Below, one piece after another: positions 22,210-34,178 of a stretch of 64,000 bases of DNA. The stretch is taken from contig NC_134675.1 of the NCBI RefSeq assembly GCF_030463565.1, positions 18,311,862-18,375,861 on the forward strand. The letters run 5' to 3'. A model generated the notes under the pieces. It had not been told where the DNA came from, did no database searches, and saw only the letters and a program-made list of their open reading frames with translations. How positions within the stretch are numbered: position 1 is the stretch's first letter; each line of letters opens with the position of its first letter. Source of the stretch: Pelecanus crispus (lineage: Eukaryota; Chordata; Aves; Pelecaniformes; Pelecanidae). A program made the position numbers and the translations under genes.

Positions 22210-23914
22210 CCTCTATGTAAAAAAAAGGATAAAAGGATTGATTGCACAGAGCTGCCTTTGAAAAACAGTGATGAACAGGTTGAGAGAATATGGGTGAAAA
22301 TTAGAGACCAAGCCAACAAAAGAAACCTCATGGTTGGTGTTTACTACAGGCCGCCTGATCAAGGGGAGGATGTTGATTAAGCATTCTTACTTCAACTACA
22401 AGAAGCATCATGCCTGCAGGCACTGATCCTGCTAGGGGACTTCAACCACTATGACATCTGCTGGAAAAGCGGCACAGCAAGCTGCAAGCAGTCTAGGAGA
22501 CTCTTGGAGTGCCTGACCAGAGGAGATGCATTACTGGACCTGTTGCTCACCAACGCAGAGGAACTTATTGAAGAGGTCAATATTGGTGGCAGCCTGGGCT
22601 GCAGTGATTGTGCCCTGGTGGGATTCATGATCTCGAGGGATACAGTCCAGGCAAAAAGTATAGTCAAGGCCCTAAACCTTATAAAAGCGAACTTTCAGTT
22701 GTTTAAAGAACTAGTGGATGGGACCCCCTTGGAAACTACCCTCAGCAATAAAGGAGCTGAACAGAGCCGGCAGCTCTTTAAGGGCATTATTCTTAGAGCA
22801 CAAGAACTCTCGATTCCCATGTGTAAGAAATCAGGCAAGGAAGGCAGGAGACCAGCATGGCTGAGTAAGGACCTCCTGGTCAAACTAAAGTGTAAGAAGG
22901 AAATGCACAGGCAGTGGAACCAGGGACACATATGCTGGAAAGAATATAGGGATGCTGCCCAGATGTGTAGGGATGGGATCAGGAAACCTAAGGCACAGTT
23001 GGAGCTGAATTTGGCAAGGGATGTGAAGAATGATAAGAAGGGCTTCTACAGATAAGTTGGTCAGAAAAGGAAGACAAAAGAAAATGTATCCCCCACCCTG
23101 ATAAATGAGATAGGGGATCTGGTGACAACTGACATGGAGAAGGCTGAGGTACTCAACAACTTTTTTGCCTCAGTTTTCACTGGCAATTGCTCTTCACAAA
23201 TCTCTTGAGTCCCTGAACCTCAAGGCAGGGACTGGAGGAATGAAGTCCTTCCCACCACAGGAGAAGACCAAGTTTGAGACCACCTGAGGAACCTGAACAT
23301 ACACAAGTCCATGGGACCTGACAAGATGCATCCCAGGGTCCTGAGGGAGTTGGCTGATGAAGTTGTCAAGCCACTCTCCATCATATTTGAGTGGTGTGGT
23401 TGACATGCCTGAGGGATGGGATGCCATTCAGAGGGACCTGGACAGGCTTGAGAAGTGGGCCTATGCGAACCTCATGAGATTCAACAAGGCCAAGTGCAAG
23501 GTCCTGCACCTGGGCCAGGGCAATCCCCAGTATCAGTACAGGCTGGGGGATGAAGGGATTGAGAGCAGCCATGCGGAGAAGGACTTGGGGGTACTGGTGG
23601 ATGAAAAGCTGGACATGAGCCGGCAATGTGTGCTTGCAGCCCAGAAAGCCAATTGTATCCTGGGCTGCATCAAAAGAAGCGTGGCCAGCAGGTCGAGGGA
23701 GGTGATTCTGCCCCTCTGCTCTGCTCTGGCGAGACCTCACCTGGAGTACTGCGTCCAGCTCTGGAACCCTCAGTACAAGGACATGGACCTGTTAGAGCGG
23801 GTCCAGAGGAGGGCCACAAAAATGGTCAGAGGGCTGAAACATCTCTCCTATGAAGAAAGGCTGGGAGAGTTGGGGTTGTTCCAGCCTGGAGAAGAGAAGG
23901 CTCTGGGGAGACCT
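22210..23914 (+). pseudogene. CR1 LINE ORF2, endonuclease part and deleted RT
   Basis: Endonuclease C-terminal motifs (YYRPPDQGE, LLGDFNHYDICW) and the linker run to about 23387. The sequence then jumps to the RT C-terminal region ([25 protein letters not shown]), so the RT palm with the FADD site is missing. Stop codons and frame breaks are present (for example near 22378 and 23053). The element continues after an LTR-D insertion at 25064-25405. Confidence 0.9.
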
Positions 23915-25058
23915 TGTCACGAATGCAGGTTTGTGAATCCTGCTGATTATGTCAATTCACTATGAATGAGTGACTTTACACAGTTTGATTTAGTAACAGT
24001 TAGAATTTACTTGTAGCAAATTGCAGAATTTGATTGTAATATTTTTAATAGCACAATCATCAATTATTAATAAAGTGATTAGACAAAATTGATCAAAACA
24101 GTGACTTAGTTACAGATTCGAAGATGGCAAGGTTCACTCTATTACTACATGGAAGAAGTGCATGAAGGAAAATTAAGTTACACTGAGTTGGAATGACTCA
24201 CAGAGGGATCGCATATGTAGGGGATAAGGAGTACCCTCCTGTTGAGTCACGAAGTTCAGAATGGACCCCCTTGCTTTCTAAACTCCTTCTCAGAGAGGAG
24301 TCTAGGTGCAGCTAGGCCCACTCTTAGTCTCAGACTTGGTCAACAGGTTATAAGAATAATGCTATAAGAATAATGCAGCAGTATAAGACTCTCTTTGAAA
24401 TTAAATCATACATCTACAGACTACTTAAACTGATTCACACATGCATACACACAAACATGAATGCATATATAAAAATGGTATACCTGTTAAAAATTCCCCT
24501 CGAGTTTAGTGAAATACTCACGTCGAATGTCTTGGCATTTCTCAACGGGCAAGGGTTGAGCCTCGAGGAGTGAAGAATTTCAGCCCAGGCTCCGTTGTCA
24601 ATCTTCGGCAATGGAGTTCTGGTTGCAGCAGACTTTTGGAGTCTGCTAGTTTCGCTGACTCTGAGAGGTGTTTCGATCAGAGGGAGATGCTGGTGCAGCC
24701 CGCGGCAGTCCAGGAGAGCTCAAAGGGCCTCACTTAGGACTGCCGTTTATAGGATTGTGAGATGATTGACTTTAATCACCAGTAAATTTCCATCCGAGCC
24801 ACAATTCAGGTCGGCTATTGTTGGAATTCCAGCAGTGATGATACCACTCTGTTTCAAGGCTGTCTGGGGTAGCTGTTTGTTTTCATTAGCCATAATATGA
24901 ATCTTGATAAGAACAGAGACGCTCTCTGCTCCAGCCATGTAGGAGTTTCTGGTACAATTAAGGGGCGCTTAACTGACTAACTCGCTACACAAAAGCGGTG
25001 GCCTGGAATTCCTGAGATTGTAAAGCTGTTGAAGAGAAAGAGGAATGGGCCACCACAC
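23915..25058 (-). mobile_element. LTR-D inserted in CR1, target duplication ACCTT
   Basis: A 1.14-kb block interrupts the CR1. ACCTT occurs at 23911-23915 and 25059-25063, and CR1 sequence resumes at the same point. On the minus strand it reads TGTGGTGG... to ...TTCGTGACA, with TATAAAC at 24746-24751, so it is an LTR in minus orientation; exact ends are uncertain by 1-3 bases. A second copy enters at 63758 and runs off the window. Confidence 0.75.
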
Positions 25059-25063
25059 ACCTT

Positions 25064-25407
25064 ACTGTGGCCTTTCAATATTTAAAGTGGGCTTATAAGA
25101 AAGACGGAGAAAGACTTTTTACCAAGGCCTGTAGTGACAGGACAGGGGGCAAGGGTTAAAGCTGAGAGAGGGTAGGTTTAGATTGGTCATAAGGAAGAAT
25201 GTTTTTTACAGTGAGGATGGTGGGACACTGGAACAGGTTGCCCAGAGAAGTTGTGGATGCCCCATAATTGGAAGTGTTCAAGGTCAGGTTGGACGGGGCT
25301 TTGAGTAACCTGATCTAGTGAAAGATGTCCCTGCCCATGGCAGGGGGGTTGGACTAGATGACCTTTAAAGGTCCCTTGCAAGCCAAACCATTCTATGATT
25401 CTATGAC
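25064..25407 (+). pseudogene. CR1 3-prime end, continuation of 22210-23914
   Basis: It resumes with TGTGGCCTTTCAATA and ends in the typical CR1 3-prime UTR (GGACTAGATGACCTTTAAAGG) and the ATTCTATGATTCTATGA tail. Confidence 0.9.
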
Positions 25408-25769
25408 CTCAAAAGTGGGCCCAAAGGGGTACCAATAGGATATCAGACAGAGCCTCACTACAAAGAATCAGCCAGGCCTCCCCAGTGAGAGTCCATGACC
25501 TCGAAGAAAGATCCTGTGGAGAATTCCACCTATTTAGGAAAGGAAGAGTACATGCAGCACAGGTAGTTCTCAGATAGAGAGACTCCATTTTGGATTAAAA
25601 TTAAGTCCTTTTTATATCATAGGGACATAAGAGGGTGTAGGACACCAGCACTTCGAGCAACAAACAGATGCTGTTCATTTTGATTTTTCACCTGGAACAG
25701 ACAATAAATTATGATGTTTTCTCTTCTTTTAGACCAATTTTTATTTTTCCAGACTGTTTCCACCTTTTC
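25408..25769. other. Unassigned stretch
   Basis: No recognisable feature between the CR1 tail and the next CR1 ORF1 remnant. Confidence 0.35.
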
Positions 25770-26263
25770 AGAAGATATACGTACCAACCAACAACAGATA
25801 TGAAGTCTCGGCAGTGGACAAAACCAATGAGCAAGAGTCACAGGGAGAAACCGCAGCAGCAGAACATACTAAAAGCTGCAAAAGGAAGCAGCGAGTGCTA
25901 GTAGTGGGTGACTCTCTGCTGAGAGGCACTGAGGCACCCATCTTCCAGCTTAATATACAGTCAAGGGAAGTTTGCTGCTTGCCAGGAGCCAAGATGCGGG
26001 ATGTCCTAGAGAGACTGCCACAACTGGATGAAAGCAGAGGCTACTATCCCCTACTTCTTTTCCATATGGGCACCAATGACATGGTAAAGGATAGCCTGGG
26101 CAAGATCAAGCAGGACTTGAGAGCCCTGGGGGCACAAGTGATCTTCTCTGTCTTGTCAGTCAGGGATAGAGGTGCAAGCAGAAGTCAACGCATCATGCAG
26201 ATCAATACCTGTGTGACGGATGCACTCCTCCTGTTTGAACAAACTGAACTTTGGTCCAGGTAG
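25770..26263 (+). pseudogene. CR1 LINE ORF1 fragment (GDS-motif part)
   Basis: A 149-codon frame (25814-26263) holds the CR1 ORF1 C-terminal segment: KRKQRVLVVGDSLLRGTEAP, then LPGAK..DVLERLPQL and HMGTNDMVKDS. VVGDS and GTND recall the SGNH/GDSL hydrolase blocks known in some CR1 ORF1 proteins. It ends in a stop after FEQTELWSR. A close relative lies at 57120-57600. Confidence 0.8.
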
Positions 26264-26691
26264 ATGCTCAGCAAGTAGGCCTGACCAAAGTTAATCTTAT
26301 TGTGCAAAGCTATCAGTGAAAACCCAGCACCAAACCAAAAAAAAAAAACGGTTTCGCTGGAGAGTGGGCTGATAAGCAGCTGAAACTGCATGAACACAGC
26401 AGAAAATCTGACTATGAATCAATCACTTTATAAATATCTGCATCATCAGGATCCGTTGAGCTCTCCCTTCATAGCAGCTGACTGCGCGGCGATCTCCCCT
26501 TGAGTAGGGATGCCTCTCAAGGTTACCACTCGAGGCTGAGAGATCCCTCACCTGACACCAGGCATCGATGGGTTGATAAGTAACATTTTTATGCATGCAT
26601 GTAACATTTAAGATATATATAGTAAGCTTATGCAATAATCTTTGTATCCCATGCATATCCTAACTTTAAGTGTAGTAAATAGTAGAGTATT
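26264..26691. other. Unassigned, possible LTR remnant on minus strand
   Basis: The minus strand has a TATAAAG box near 26430 and GC-richer sequence (GGGGAGATCGCCGCGCAG) upstream of it. No second copy is present in the window for comparison. Confidence 0.3.
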
Positions 26692-27259
26692 TGTCCTGGT
26701 TTCGGCTGGGATAGAGTTAATTTTCTTCCTAGTAGCAGGCATAGTGCTGTGTTTTGGATTTAGTAGGAGAAGAATGTTGATATCACGCTGATGTTTTTAG
26801 TTGTTGCTAAGTACTGCTTATGCTAGTCAAGGACTTTTCAGCTTCCCATGCTCTGCCAGGCGCACAAGAAACTGGGAGGGGGCACAGCCAGAATAGTTGA
26901 TCCAAACTGACCAAAGGGCTATTCCATACCATATGACGTCATGCTCAGTATATAAACTGTGGGGGGGTTGGCCGGGGAGCAGCGATCGCTGCTCGGGAAC
27001 TGTCCGGGTATCAGTCGTCGGGTGGTGAGCAATTGCATTGTGCATCACTTGCTTTGTATATTATTATTATTATCATTATTGTATTGTTATTATTATCATT
27101 ACTGTTTTACTCTATTTCAATTATTAAACTGTTCTTATCTCAACCCGGGAGTGTTTCTCACTCTTACTCCTCCGATTCTCTCCCCCATCCCATCGGGGTA
27201 GGGGGAGTGAGCGAGCGGCTGCGTGGTGCTTAGTTGTTGGCTGGGGCTAAACCACGACA
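26692..27259 (+). mobile_element. LTR-A, right arm partner of an inverted pair
   Basis: A complete LTR-A with TG/CA ends, intact CRE (26934-26941) and TATATAAA (26949-26956). The flanks GTATT and CCCAT do not match. A minus-strand LTR-A follows 41 bp later. Confidence 0.85.
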
Positions 27260-27300
27260 CCCATATATGGTCAGAAGTTGGCTCACTGAGCCAACCAAGT

Positions 27301-27704
27301 GGTAGTAGTAGTAGTAGTAGTAATAATAATAATAATAATATATAAAGCAAGTGATGCACAATGGAATTGCTCACCACCTGCTGACTGATGCGCAGCCAGT
27401 CCCTGAGAAGCGATCACTGCCCCCCGGCCAACCCCCCCAGTTTATACACTGAGCATGACGTCATGTGGTATGGAATAGCCCTTTGGTCAGTTTGGATCAA
27501 CTATTCCGGCTGTGCCCCCTCCCAGTTTCTTGTGCACCTGGCAGAGCATGGGAAGCTGAAAAGTCCTTGACTAGCATAAGCAGTACTTAGCAACAACTAA
27601 AACATCAGTGTGTTATCAGCATTATTCTCATACTAAATCCAAAACACGGCCCCATGCCTGCTACTAGGAAGAAAATTAACTCTATCCCAGATGAAACCAG
27701 GACA
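27301..27704 (-). mobile_element. LTR-A fragment, 3-prime LTR of ERVL-like body 1
   Basis: This is the U3-side 400 bp of LTR-A, broken at its TTA-repeat (now a TAG/TAA repeat at 27301-27341). It abuts the internal region at 27705: on the minus strand AAGGGGTGGATAC precedes TGTCCTGG, so LTR-A is the LTR of this ERVL-like family. Confidence 0.85.
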
Positions 27705-28345
27705 GTATCCACCCCTTATTCTATACCATCTACGTCATCCACAGGTCCCTTCCCAATGTATTCTAATTAATCACCACCACTTTCCCTGTCTTTTGATATA
27801 TACGCACACATATATCATTCCCTTTGTCTATGGACCATCCCTCTAACATGCCCATTGAGTTCATTTAGTCCATGACTTTGGGCTCCATCTATCATAACAG
27901 CCCTTCAGGGCAGGAGAGATGGTGTGTGGTGTTGGACTGTTGCATGCTGAAGCCAGTTCTGGTTCCATCACCACTGCACTTTTCTCGGTTTCATCAAAGT
28001 TCATCTTCATCAATCTGGGTGATTTTTACTGTAATACCGTTGATATGGCATACAACAACTACAGTAGTGATGCCATACAGTAGTATATAGCAATTAACAT
28101 CATACAATTCAATTCATTGGCTATTTTCACCCAAAATCAAATCCCCTTGAGGTACACATTGGACTTTCCCTTTGTTCCGCATTACCCACCAAGTGCAGCC
28201 ATGTCCCTGAGCAAAATGGGATGGGTTTGCCTTTGCCTGAGGCAGGAATTACCCAGACTGTCTTCCCCAGCATATTTTTTATGTGCACTACAGGGACTTT
28301 ATCTCCTTGTACAGTACGTAAAAGTTTTGACTGGGCAGGGCCAGG
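27705..28345 (-). pseudogene. ERVL-like body 1: 3-prime non-coding region
   Basis: This region between the integrase end and the polypurine-like AAGGGGTGG recurs at 62351-62733 and 63671-63757 and, in plus orientation, at 36984-37140. No env frame is visible, as expected for ERVL. Confidence 0.75.
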
Positions 28346-29461
28346 TCAATTGGCAGATCCCCTAGTGTTGACTAACCAGGTGGCTTTTGCCAAATGTGTA
28401 TCCCAATGTTTGAATGTCCCACCACCCATTGCTCTCAGGGTAGTCTTTAACAGTCCACTGTATCGTTCAATTTTCCCAGAGGCTGGTGCATGGTAAGCGA
28501 TGTGATACACCCACTCAAGGTCGTGTTCTTTGGCCCAGGTGTCTATGAGGTTGTTTTGGAAATGAGTCCCCGTTGTCTGACTTGATTTGCCCAGAGAGGT
28601 GGTGGAGTCACCATCCCTGGAAGTGTTCAAAAAATGGGTAGATGTCGCACTTGGGGACATGGTTTAGTCTAGTCTACCCTTGATTGGTTTACTGTGGACT
28701 TGGTAGTGTAAGTTAATGGTTGGACTGGATGATCTTAAAGGTCTTTTCCAACCTAAACAATTCTATGATTCTATGATTCTTTCTGGGGTGCCATGTCGCC
28801 ACAGGACTTGCTTTTCAATGCCCAGGATAGCATTCCGGGTAGTGGCATGGGGCACGGGATATGTTTCCAGCCATCCCGTGTTTGCTTCCACCATGGTGAG
28901 CACATAACGCTTGCCTTGGCAGGTTTCCAGGAATGTCATATAATCAGTCTGCCAGGCCTCCCCATATTTATATTTCAGCCATTGTCCTCCATACCAGAGA
29001 GGCTTTAACAGCTTGGCCTGTTTGATTGTAGCACATGTTTCACATTCATGAATAACCTGTGCAATACTGTCCATAGTTAAGTCCACCCCTCGATCACGAG
29101 CCCATCTATATGTTGCATCTCTTCCTTGATGGCCTGAGGCATCATGGGCCCACTGAGCTATAAATAATTCACCCTTATGTTGCCAATCCAGATCCACCTG
29201 AGCCACTTCAATCTTAGCAGCCTGATCCACCTGCTGGTTGTTTTGATGTTCTTCAGTGGCCCGACTACTGGTTACGTGAGCATCTACGTGACGTATTTTT
29301 ACAACCAGGTTCTCTACCCGGGCAGCAATATCTTGCCACAATCCAGCAGCCCAGATGGGTTTGCCTCTGCGCTGCCAGTTGCTCTGCTTCCATTGCTGCA
29401 ACCGCCCGCACAGGGCATTTGCCACCATCCATGAGTCAGTATAGAGATAAAGGACTGGCCA
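28346..29461 (-). pseudogene. ERVL-like body 1: integrase and RNase H end, split by CR1
   Basis: On the minus strand this holds the end of RNase H, the integrase zinc-binding part (HECETCATIKQAK), the first catalytic Asp (WQTDYM) and the VEANTGW stretch (28763-29428). After a CR1 insertion (28581-28780) come THFQNNLID and ASGKIER with the last acidic residue (28346-28582). The insertion lies beside the DNG motif carrying the second catalytic Asp. The protein could not be made intact. Confidence 0.85.
28581..28780 (+). mobile_element. CR1 3-prime end inserted in ERVL integrase
   Basis: The last about 200 bp of a CR1, from CCCAGAGAGGTGGTGGAGTC to the tail ATTCTATGATTCTATGATTCT (28760-28780). 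It is younger than the ERVL body. There is no clear target duplication; tail and target share ATTCT. Confidence 0.9.
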
Positions 29462-31244
29462 CTATTCTCGTTCAGCAATATCTGAAGCCAGCTGGATGGC
29501 TTTCACCTCTGCAAACTGACTCGACTCCCCTTCTCCTTCAGCAGTTTCTGCGACTTGTCGTATAGGACTCCGTCCATACAGCAGCTTTCCACCTCCGATG
29601 CTTTCCCACGAGATGACAGGACCCATCAGTGAACAGGGCATATTGCTTCTCATTTTCTGGCAGTTTATTATACAGTGGGGCCTCTTCAGCATGCATCACC
29701 TCCTCCTCTGGTGATATTCTGAAATTTTTGCCTTCTGGCCAGTCCATGATCACTTCCAAGATTCCTGGGCGACTGGGGTTTCCTATTCGAGCCCGTTGAG
29801 TGATTAGTGCAACCCACTTACTCCACATAGCATCAGTTGCATGATGTGTACAGGGGACCCTCCCTTTGAACATCCAGCCCAGCACCGGCAGTCGGGGTGC
29901 CAGCAGGAGCTGTGCTTCAGTACCAACCACTTCCGAAGCAGCTCGAACCCCTTCATATGCTGCCAATATCTCTCCTTCTCAGTTGGAGTATAGCGGGCTT
30001 TGGATCCTCTGTATCCCCGACTCCAAAACCCTAGGGGTCGACCTCGAGTCTCCCCTGGTGCTTTCTGCCAGAGGCTCCAGGTAGGGCCATTCTCCCCGGA
30101 TGAGGTGTAGAGCACGTTTTTAATATCCTGCCCTGCCCGGACTGGCCCAAGGGCTACTGCATGAAGTTTTTCCCATTTAATTTGTTCAAAGGCTTGTTGT
30201 TGCTCAGGGCCCCATTTGAAATCGTTCTTCTTCTGGGTCACTTGATAGAGAGGGCTTACGATCTGGCTGTAATTTGGAATATGCATTCTCCAAAAACCCA
30301 CAACGCCTAAGAAAGCTTGTGTTTCCTTTTTGCTAGTTGGTGGGGACATAGCTGTTATTTTGTTGATCACATCCATCAGGATCTGACGACATCCATCTTG
30401 CCATTTTATTCCTAGGAACTGGATCTCCTGTGCAGGTCCCTTGACCTTACTCTGTTTTATGGCAAAACCAGCCTTCAGAAGGATTTGGACTATTTTCTTT
30501 CCCTTCTCAAAAACTTCTTCTGCTGTATTGCCCCACACAATGATGTCATCAATGTACTGCAGATGTTCTGGAGCTTCACCCTGTTCCAGTGCTGTCTGGA
30601 TCAGTCCATGGCAAATGGTGGGGTTGTGTTTACCCCTGGGGCAGTCGGTTCCCGGTTTACTGACCACCCCTCCAAGTAAAAGCAAACTGGGGCCTGCACT
30701 GTGCTGCCAAAGGGATTGAGAGAAACACATTAGCGATGTCAATTGTGGCATACCACTTGGCTGCCTTTGACTCCAGTTCGTATTGGAGTTCTAGCATGTC
30801 TGGCACGGCAGCACTCAGCGGCGGTGTAACTTCGTTCGGGCCACGACAGTCTACTGTTAGTCTCCACTACGCATTAGACTTTCACACTGGCCATATGGGA
30901 CTGTTAAAGGGTGAGCGAGTCTTGCTGATCACTCCTTGCCTCTCCAGTCAATGAATCAGCTTATGGATGGGAATCAGGGAGTCTCGGTTGGTGCAATATT
31001 GCCACCGGTGCACTGTTGTGGTAGCGATTGGCACCTGTTGTTCCTCAACCTTCAGCAACCCCACAACAGAAGGGTCCTCCGAGAGACCGGGCAAGGTGGA
31101 CAGCTGTTTCATTTCCTCCGTCTCCAAGGCAGCTATACCAAAAGCCCACCAGTACCCTTTTGGGTCCTTGAAATACCCTCTCCTGAGGCAGGCTATGCCA
31201 AGGATGAACGGAGCCTCTGGGCCAGTCACAATGGGGTGCTTCTG
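29462..31244 (-). pseudogene. ERVL-like body 1: reverse transcriptase and RNase H
   Basis: RT N-terminal text begins near 31230 and runs through the palm. The active site YIDD is intact at 30545-30556, followed by the LGIKWQDG and FLGVVGFWRMHIPNYS blocks of the thumb and connection region. RNase H has the FTDGS Asp and the AEVKAIQLA Glu. A stop codon at 29462-29464 separates these from the third RNase H block (YTDSWMV). Frames break at about 30750 and 29800-29970. The pattern is closest to ERVL (spuma-like) pol as I know it. Confidence 0.85.
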
Positions 31245-32450
31245 TCACTCATTCCCGGTTAGGCTCACTTCAGCCTCCAATACAGTTAGCTGTTGGGATC
31301 CCCCTGTCACTCCAGAAATACAGATGGGTTCTGCCCCTCTATAGCTTGATGGCACTAGGGTACACTGTGCATCGGTGTCCACTAGAGCCTTGTACTCCTG
31401 TGGGTCTGATGTGCCAGGCCATCGAATCCACACAGTCCAGGAAACCCGGCTGTCCCTTTCCTCCACCTGGCTGGAGGCAGGGCCCCTATAATCCTGGTCA
31501 CAGTATTCGCTGCTCACTTCTTGTAAATGTGAATCAAAAGTCCCTTGATTAAGATCGGAGGTAAAATTAGCCCTCTTCCTCTGTCTGGGGAACTGCCCAG
31601 TGGAACCTGGAGCAGCAGTTTTCCTGGAAGAACCCCCTTGTGTGATTGTTTTTCCTTGCAACTCACGCACCCGTGCCTCTAGGGTAAAGGTAGATTTTCT
31701 GTCCGACTTCCTCATGTCCTCTCCGTGGTCACACAGGTAAAACCACCGTGTGGCCCGTGGTGTGTACCCACTATTTCCTCTCTCTTGTGCAGAGGGACGC
31801 TTACTCCTAATGGCTGAGATCCTGGTCCGTACAGGTGGGGAGTACAGCATATCCTCTTTGAGTTGCTGGAACTCCCAGGACAGTTTTTCCATAGCCGACA
31901 CGCAGGCCCGTAGGGAGGAAGAGAGACTTTCTTCGTATTGCCAGAGCTGGCCAGCCAATTCATCCACCGTTGGTTCCTCTCCGTCTTTCCAGGTTATTAG
32001 TGCCAATAAGTTGGCATGCGACGATGGTGGGTTCCGCCACATGGGTCGTGTACACCTGACTTCATCTGGATCTTTGGGTAACTGCTCATTGTCCAGGTCA
32101 CCATAAATCACCTCCAGCATGGCTAATACCCCCAGGTACTGGATACCTTTCTCTACAGTGGTCCATTTGCCTGGGCGATATATAACATCCTCCTTGAAGG
32201 GATACCTTTCCTTCATGCCTGACAGGAGTCGCCTTCAGAGGCTGAGGGCTTGTGCCCCTTTTCCAATTGCTTTGTCAATGCCCCCTTCCCTAGAAAGGGA
32301 TCCCAGCTGCTTGGCTTCCTTACCCTCTAATTCCAGGCTACTGGCCCCATTATCCCAGCATTGGAGCAGCCAGGTGACAATGGGCTTGCCTGGACAATGA
32401 CTGAAATCTTTTTGCATACCTCACAGGTCACTCAGGGATAGGGATCGGGT
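31245..32450 (-). pseudogene. ERVL-like body 1: gag C-terminal part and protease
   Basis: A 323-codon frame (31245-32216) covers a gag region with the GKWTTVEKG and DLDNEQLPKDPDEV blocks, a coiled-coil-like stretch, and at its end an aspartic protease segment. The active site reads D-T-D (31371-31379) where D-T-G is expected, a single Gly-to-Asp change. The related segment in body 3 (46022-46390) shares the gag blocks. The 5-prime part of gag, primer-binding site and 5-prime LTR are missing; LTR-B in the opposite orientation begins about 32453. Confidence 0.8.
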
Positions 32451-32452
32451 GG

Positions 32453-33037
32453 TATATTGGGTTTGCGTGGCAAGCTTTTGGTAGCGGTGGGGCTACAGGG
32501 GTGTCTTCTGTGAGAAGCTGCTAGAAGCTTCCCTTATGTCCGATAGAGCCAATGCCAGCCAGCTCCAAGACAGACCCGCCGCTGGCCAAGGGTGAGCCAA
32601 TCAGCGACAGTGGTAGCACCTCTGGGATAACATATTTAAGAAGGGGGGGGGGGAAACCCAAACCCACCACGGGAACACAAACTGCAGCTGGAGTGAGGAG
32701 TGAGAATATATGAGAGGAACAACCCTGCAGACACCAAGGTCAGTTAGGAAGGAGGGGGAGGAGGTGCTCCAGGCACCAGAGCAGAGATTCCCCTGCAGCC
32801 TGTGGTGAAGACAATGGTGAGGCAGGCTGTCCCCCTGCAGCCCATGGAGGTCCACAGTGGAGCAGATATCCACCTGCAGCCCGTGGAGGACCCCACGCCG
32901 GAGCAGGTGGATACGCCCAAAGGAGGCTGTGACCCCGTGGGAAGCCTGTGCTGGAGCACGCTCCTGGCAGGACCTGTGGACCCGTGGAGAGAGAGAGGAG
33001 CCCACACTGGAGCAGGTTTGCTTGCAGGACTTGTGGA
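32453..33037 (+). mobile_element. LTR-B fragment, plus orientation
   Basis: It begins TATTGGGTTTGCGTGGCAAG, has the AACATATTTAAGAAG promoter-like stretch (about 32626-32642) and part of the degenerate repeats. It is cut at about 33037 where a minus-strand LTR-A piece begins. Confidence 0.8.
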
Positions 33038-33039
33038 GG

Positions 33040-33285
33040 AAGTCATATGTCATATGGTATGGAATATCCCTTTGGCCAGTTTGGGTCAGCTATCCTGGCT
33101 GTGCCCCCTCCCAGTTTCTTCTCACCAGCAGGGCATAAGAAGCTGAAAACTCCTTGACTAGTATAAACACTACTTAGCAACAACTAAAACATCAGTGTGT
33201 TATCAACATTATTCTCATCCTAAATCCAAAACACAGCACTATGCCAGCTACTCGGAAGAAAATTATCCCAGCTAAAACCAGGACA
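33040..33285 (-). mobile_element. LTR-A fragment
   Basis: This is the U3 part of LTR-A on the minus strand, from the CATATGGTATGGAATA block to the TGTCCTGG start at 33285. CRE and TATA lie outside the fragment. Confidence 0.8.
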
Positions 33286-34178
33286 GAGGGGTACAATAAA
33301 AATTCCCCAACATATGCCACAACTGATATTGCCAATGCATTTGTCTCGATTCCTTCAGTGGCAGAGTGCAGGTCTGTGGTGGGTTAGCCTTGGCAGATAT
33401 CCATCTGCTCCGGCACGGGTCCTGCACAGGCTGCAGTGAATACCTTCTCTGGTGTGGGCTCTTCCTCCAGCTACAGGGGAATATCCACTCCGGTGCCTGG
33501 AGCACCTCCTCACGCTCTTTTTTCTCTGACCTTGGTGTTCCCTCTGCTGTTTCTCACTCTTCCCGTCCTCTTCTCTCTGTCCAGGGGTTTTTGCGCTTTC
33601 TTAAATATGATTTTACAGAGGCACCACCAGCTTAAATGATTGGCTCTGCTTTGGCCTGTGGTGGGTCCGTTGCTGAGCTGGCTGGAACCAGCTGTGTCTG
33701 GCACAGGGCAGCCTCTGACTGCTTTCCACAGAGGCCACCCCTGCAGCCCCCTGCCCCCCCCCCCCAGCCTTGCCACATATGCACAATACAAGTACATAGT
33801 TTGCTTTCACGTGCAAGTGTGTCCAATACACCTGGAACTGACTGCCCCAGTGGTAGAAACACAGCTCTACCATTTGCCATGAACTGGTACAGACTGCACT
33901 GGAATAGGGTGAAGCCCCTGAACACCTGCAATAGATTAACGACATCATTGTGTGGGGCAACACAGCAGAGGAAGTGTTTGAGAAAGGGAAAAGAATAATC
34001 CAGATCTTTCTTAAAGCTGGTTTTGCCATTAAAAAAAAAAAACACAAAGTCAAAGGACCTGCACAGGAGATTGAATTCTTGGGGATAAAATGGCAAGATG
34101 GATGTCGACACATCCCAGTGGATGTGAACAATAAGATAACAACTATGTCCCCACCAGGTAACAAAAAGGAAATACAAG
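33286..34178 (+). pseudogene. ERVL-like body 2: reverse transcriptase, first part
   Basis: Plus-strand counterpart of body 1. RT text starts near 33300 (ATGCCACAACTGATATTGCC), is interrupted by an LTR-B variant at 33375-33790, and resumes at 33791. The catalytic box has become stop-Ile-Asn-Asp (33932-33943) where body 1 has YIDD. The FLGIKWQDG block follows at about 34075. An LTR-C element interrupts the frame at about 34179. Confidence 0.8.
33375..33790 (-). mobile_element. Short LTR-B variant nested in ERVL body 2
   Basis: A 416-bp minus-strand element with TG/CA ends. It matches the outer parts of LTR-B (TGTGGTGGGTTAGCCTTGG, CTTAAATATGATTTTACAGAGG) but most of the internal repeats are absent. 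ERVL text is continuous across it. No exact target duplication. Confidence 0.7.
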
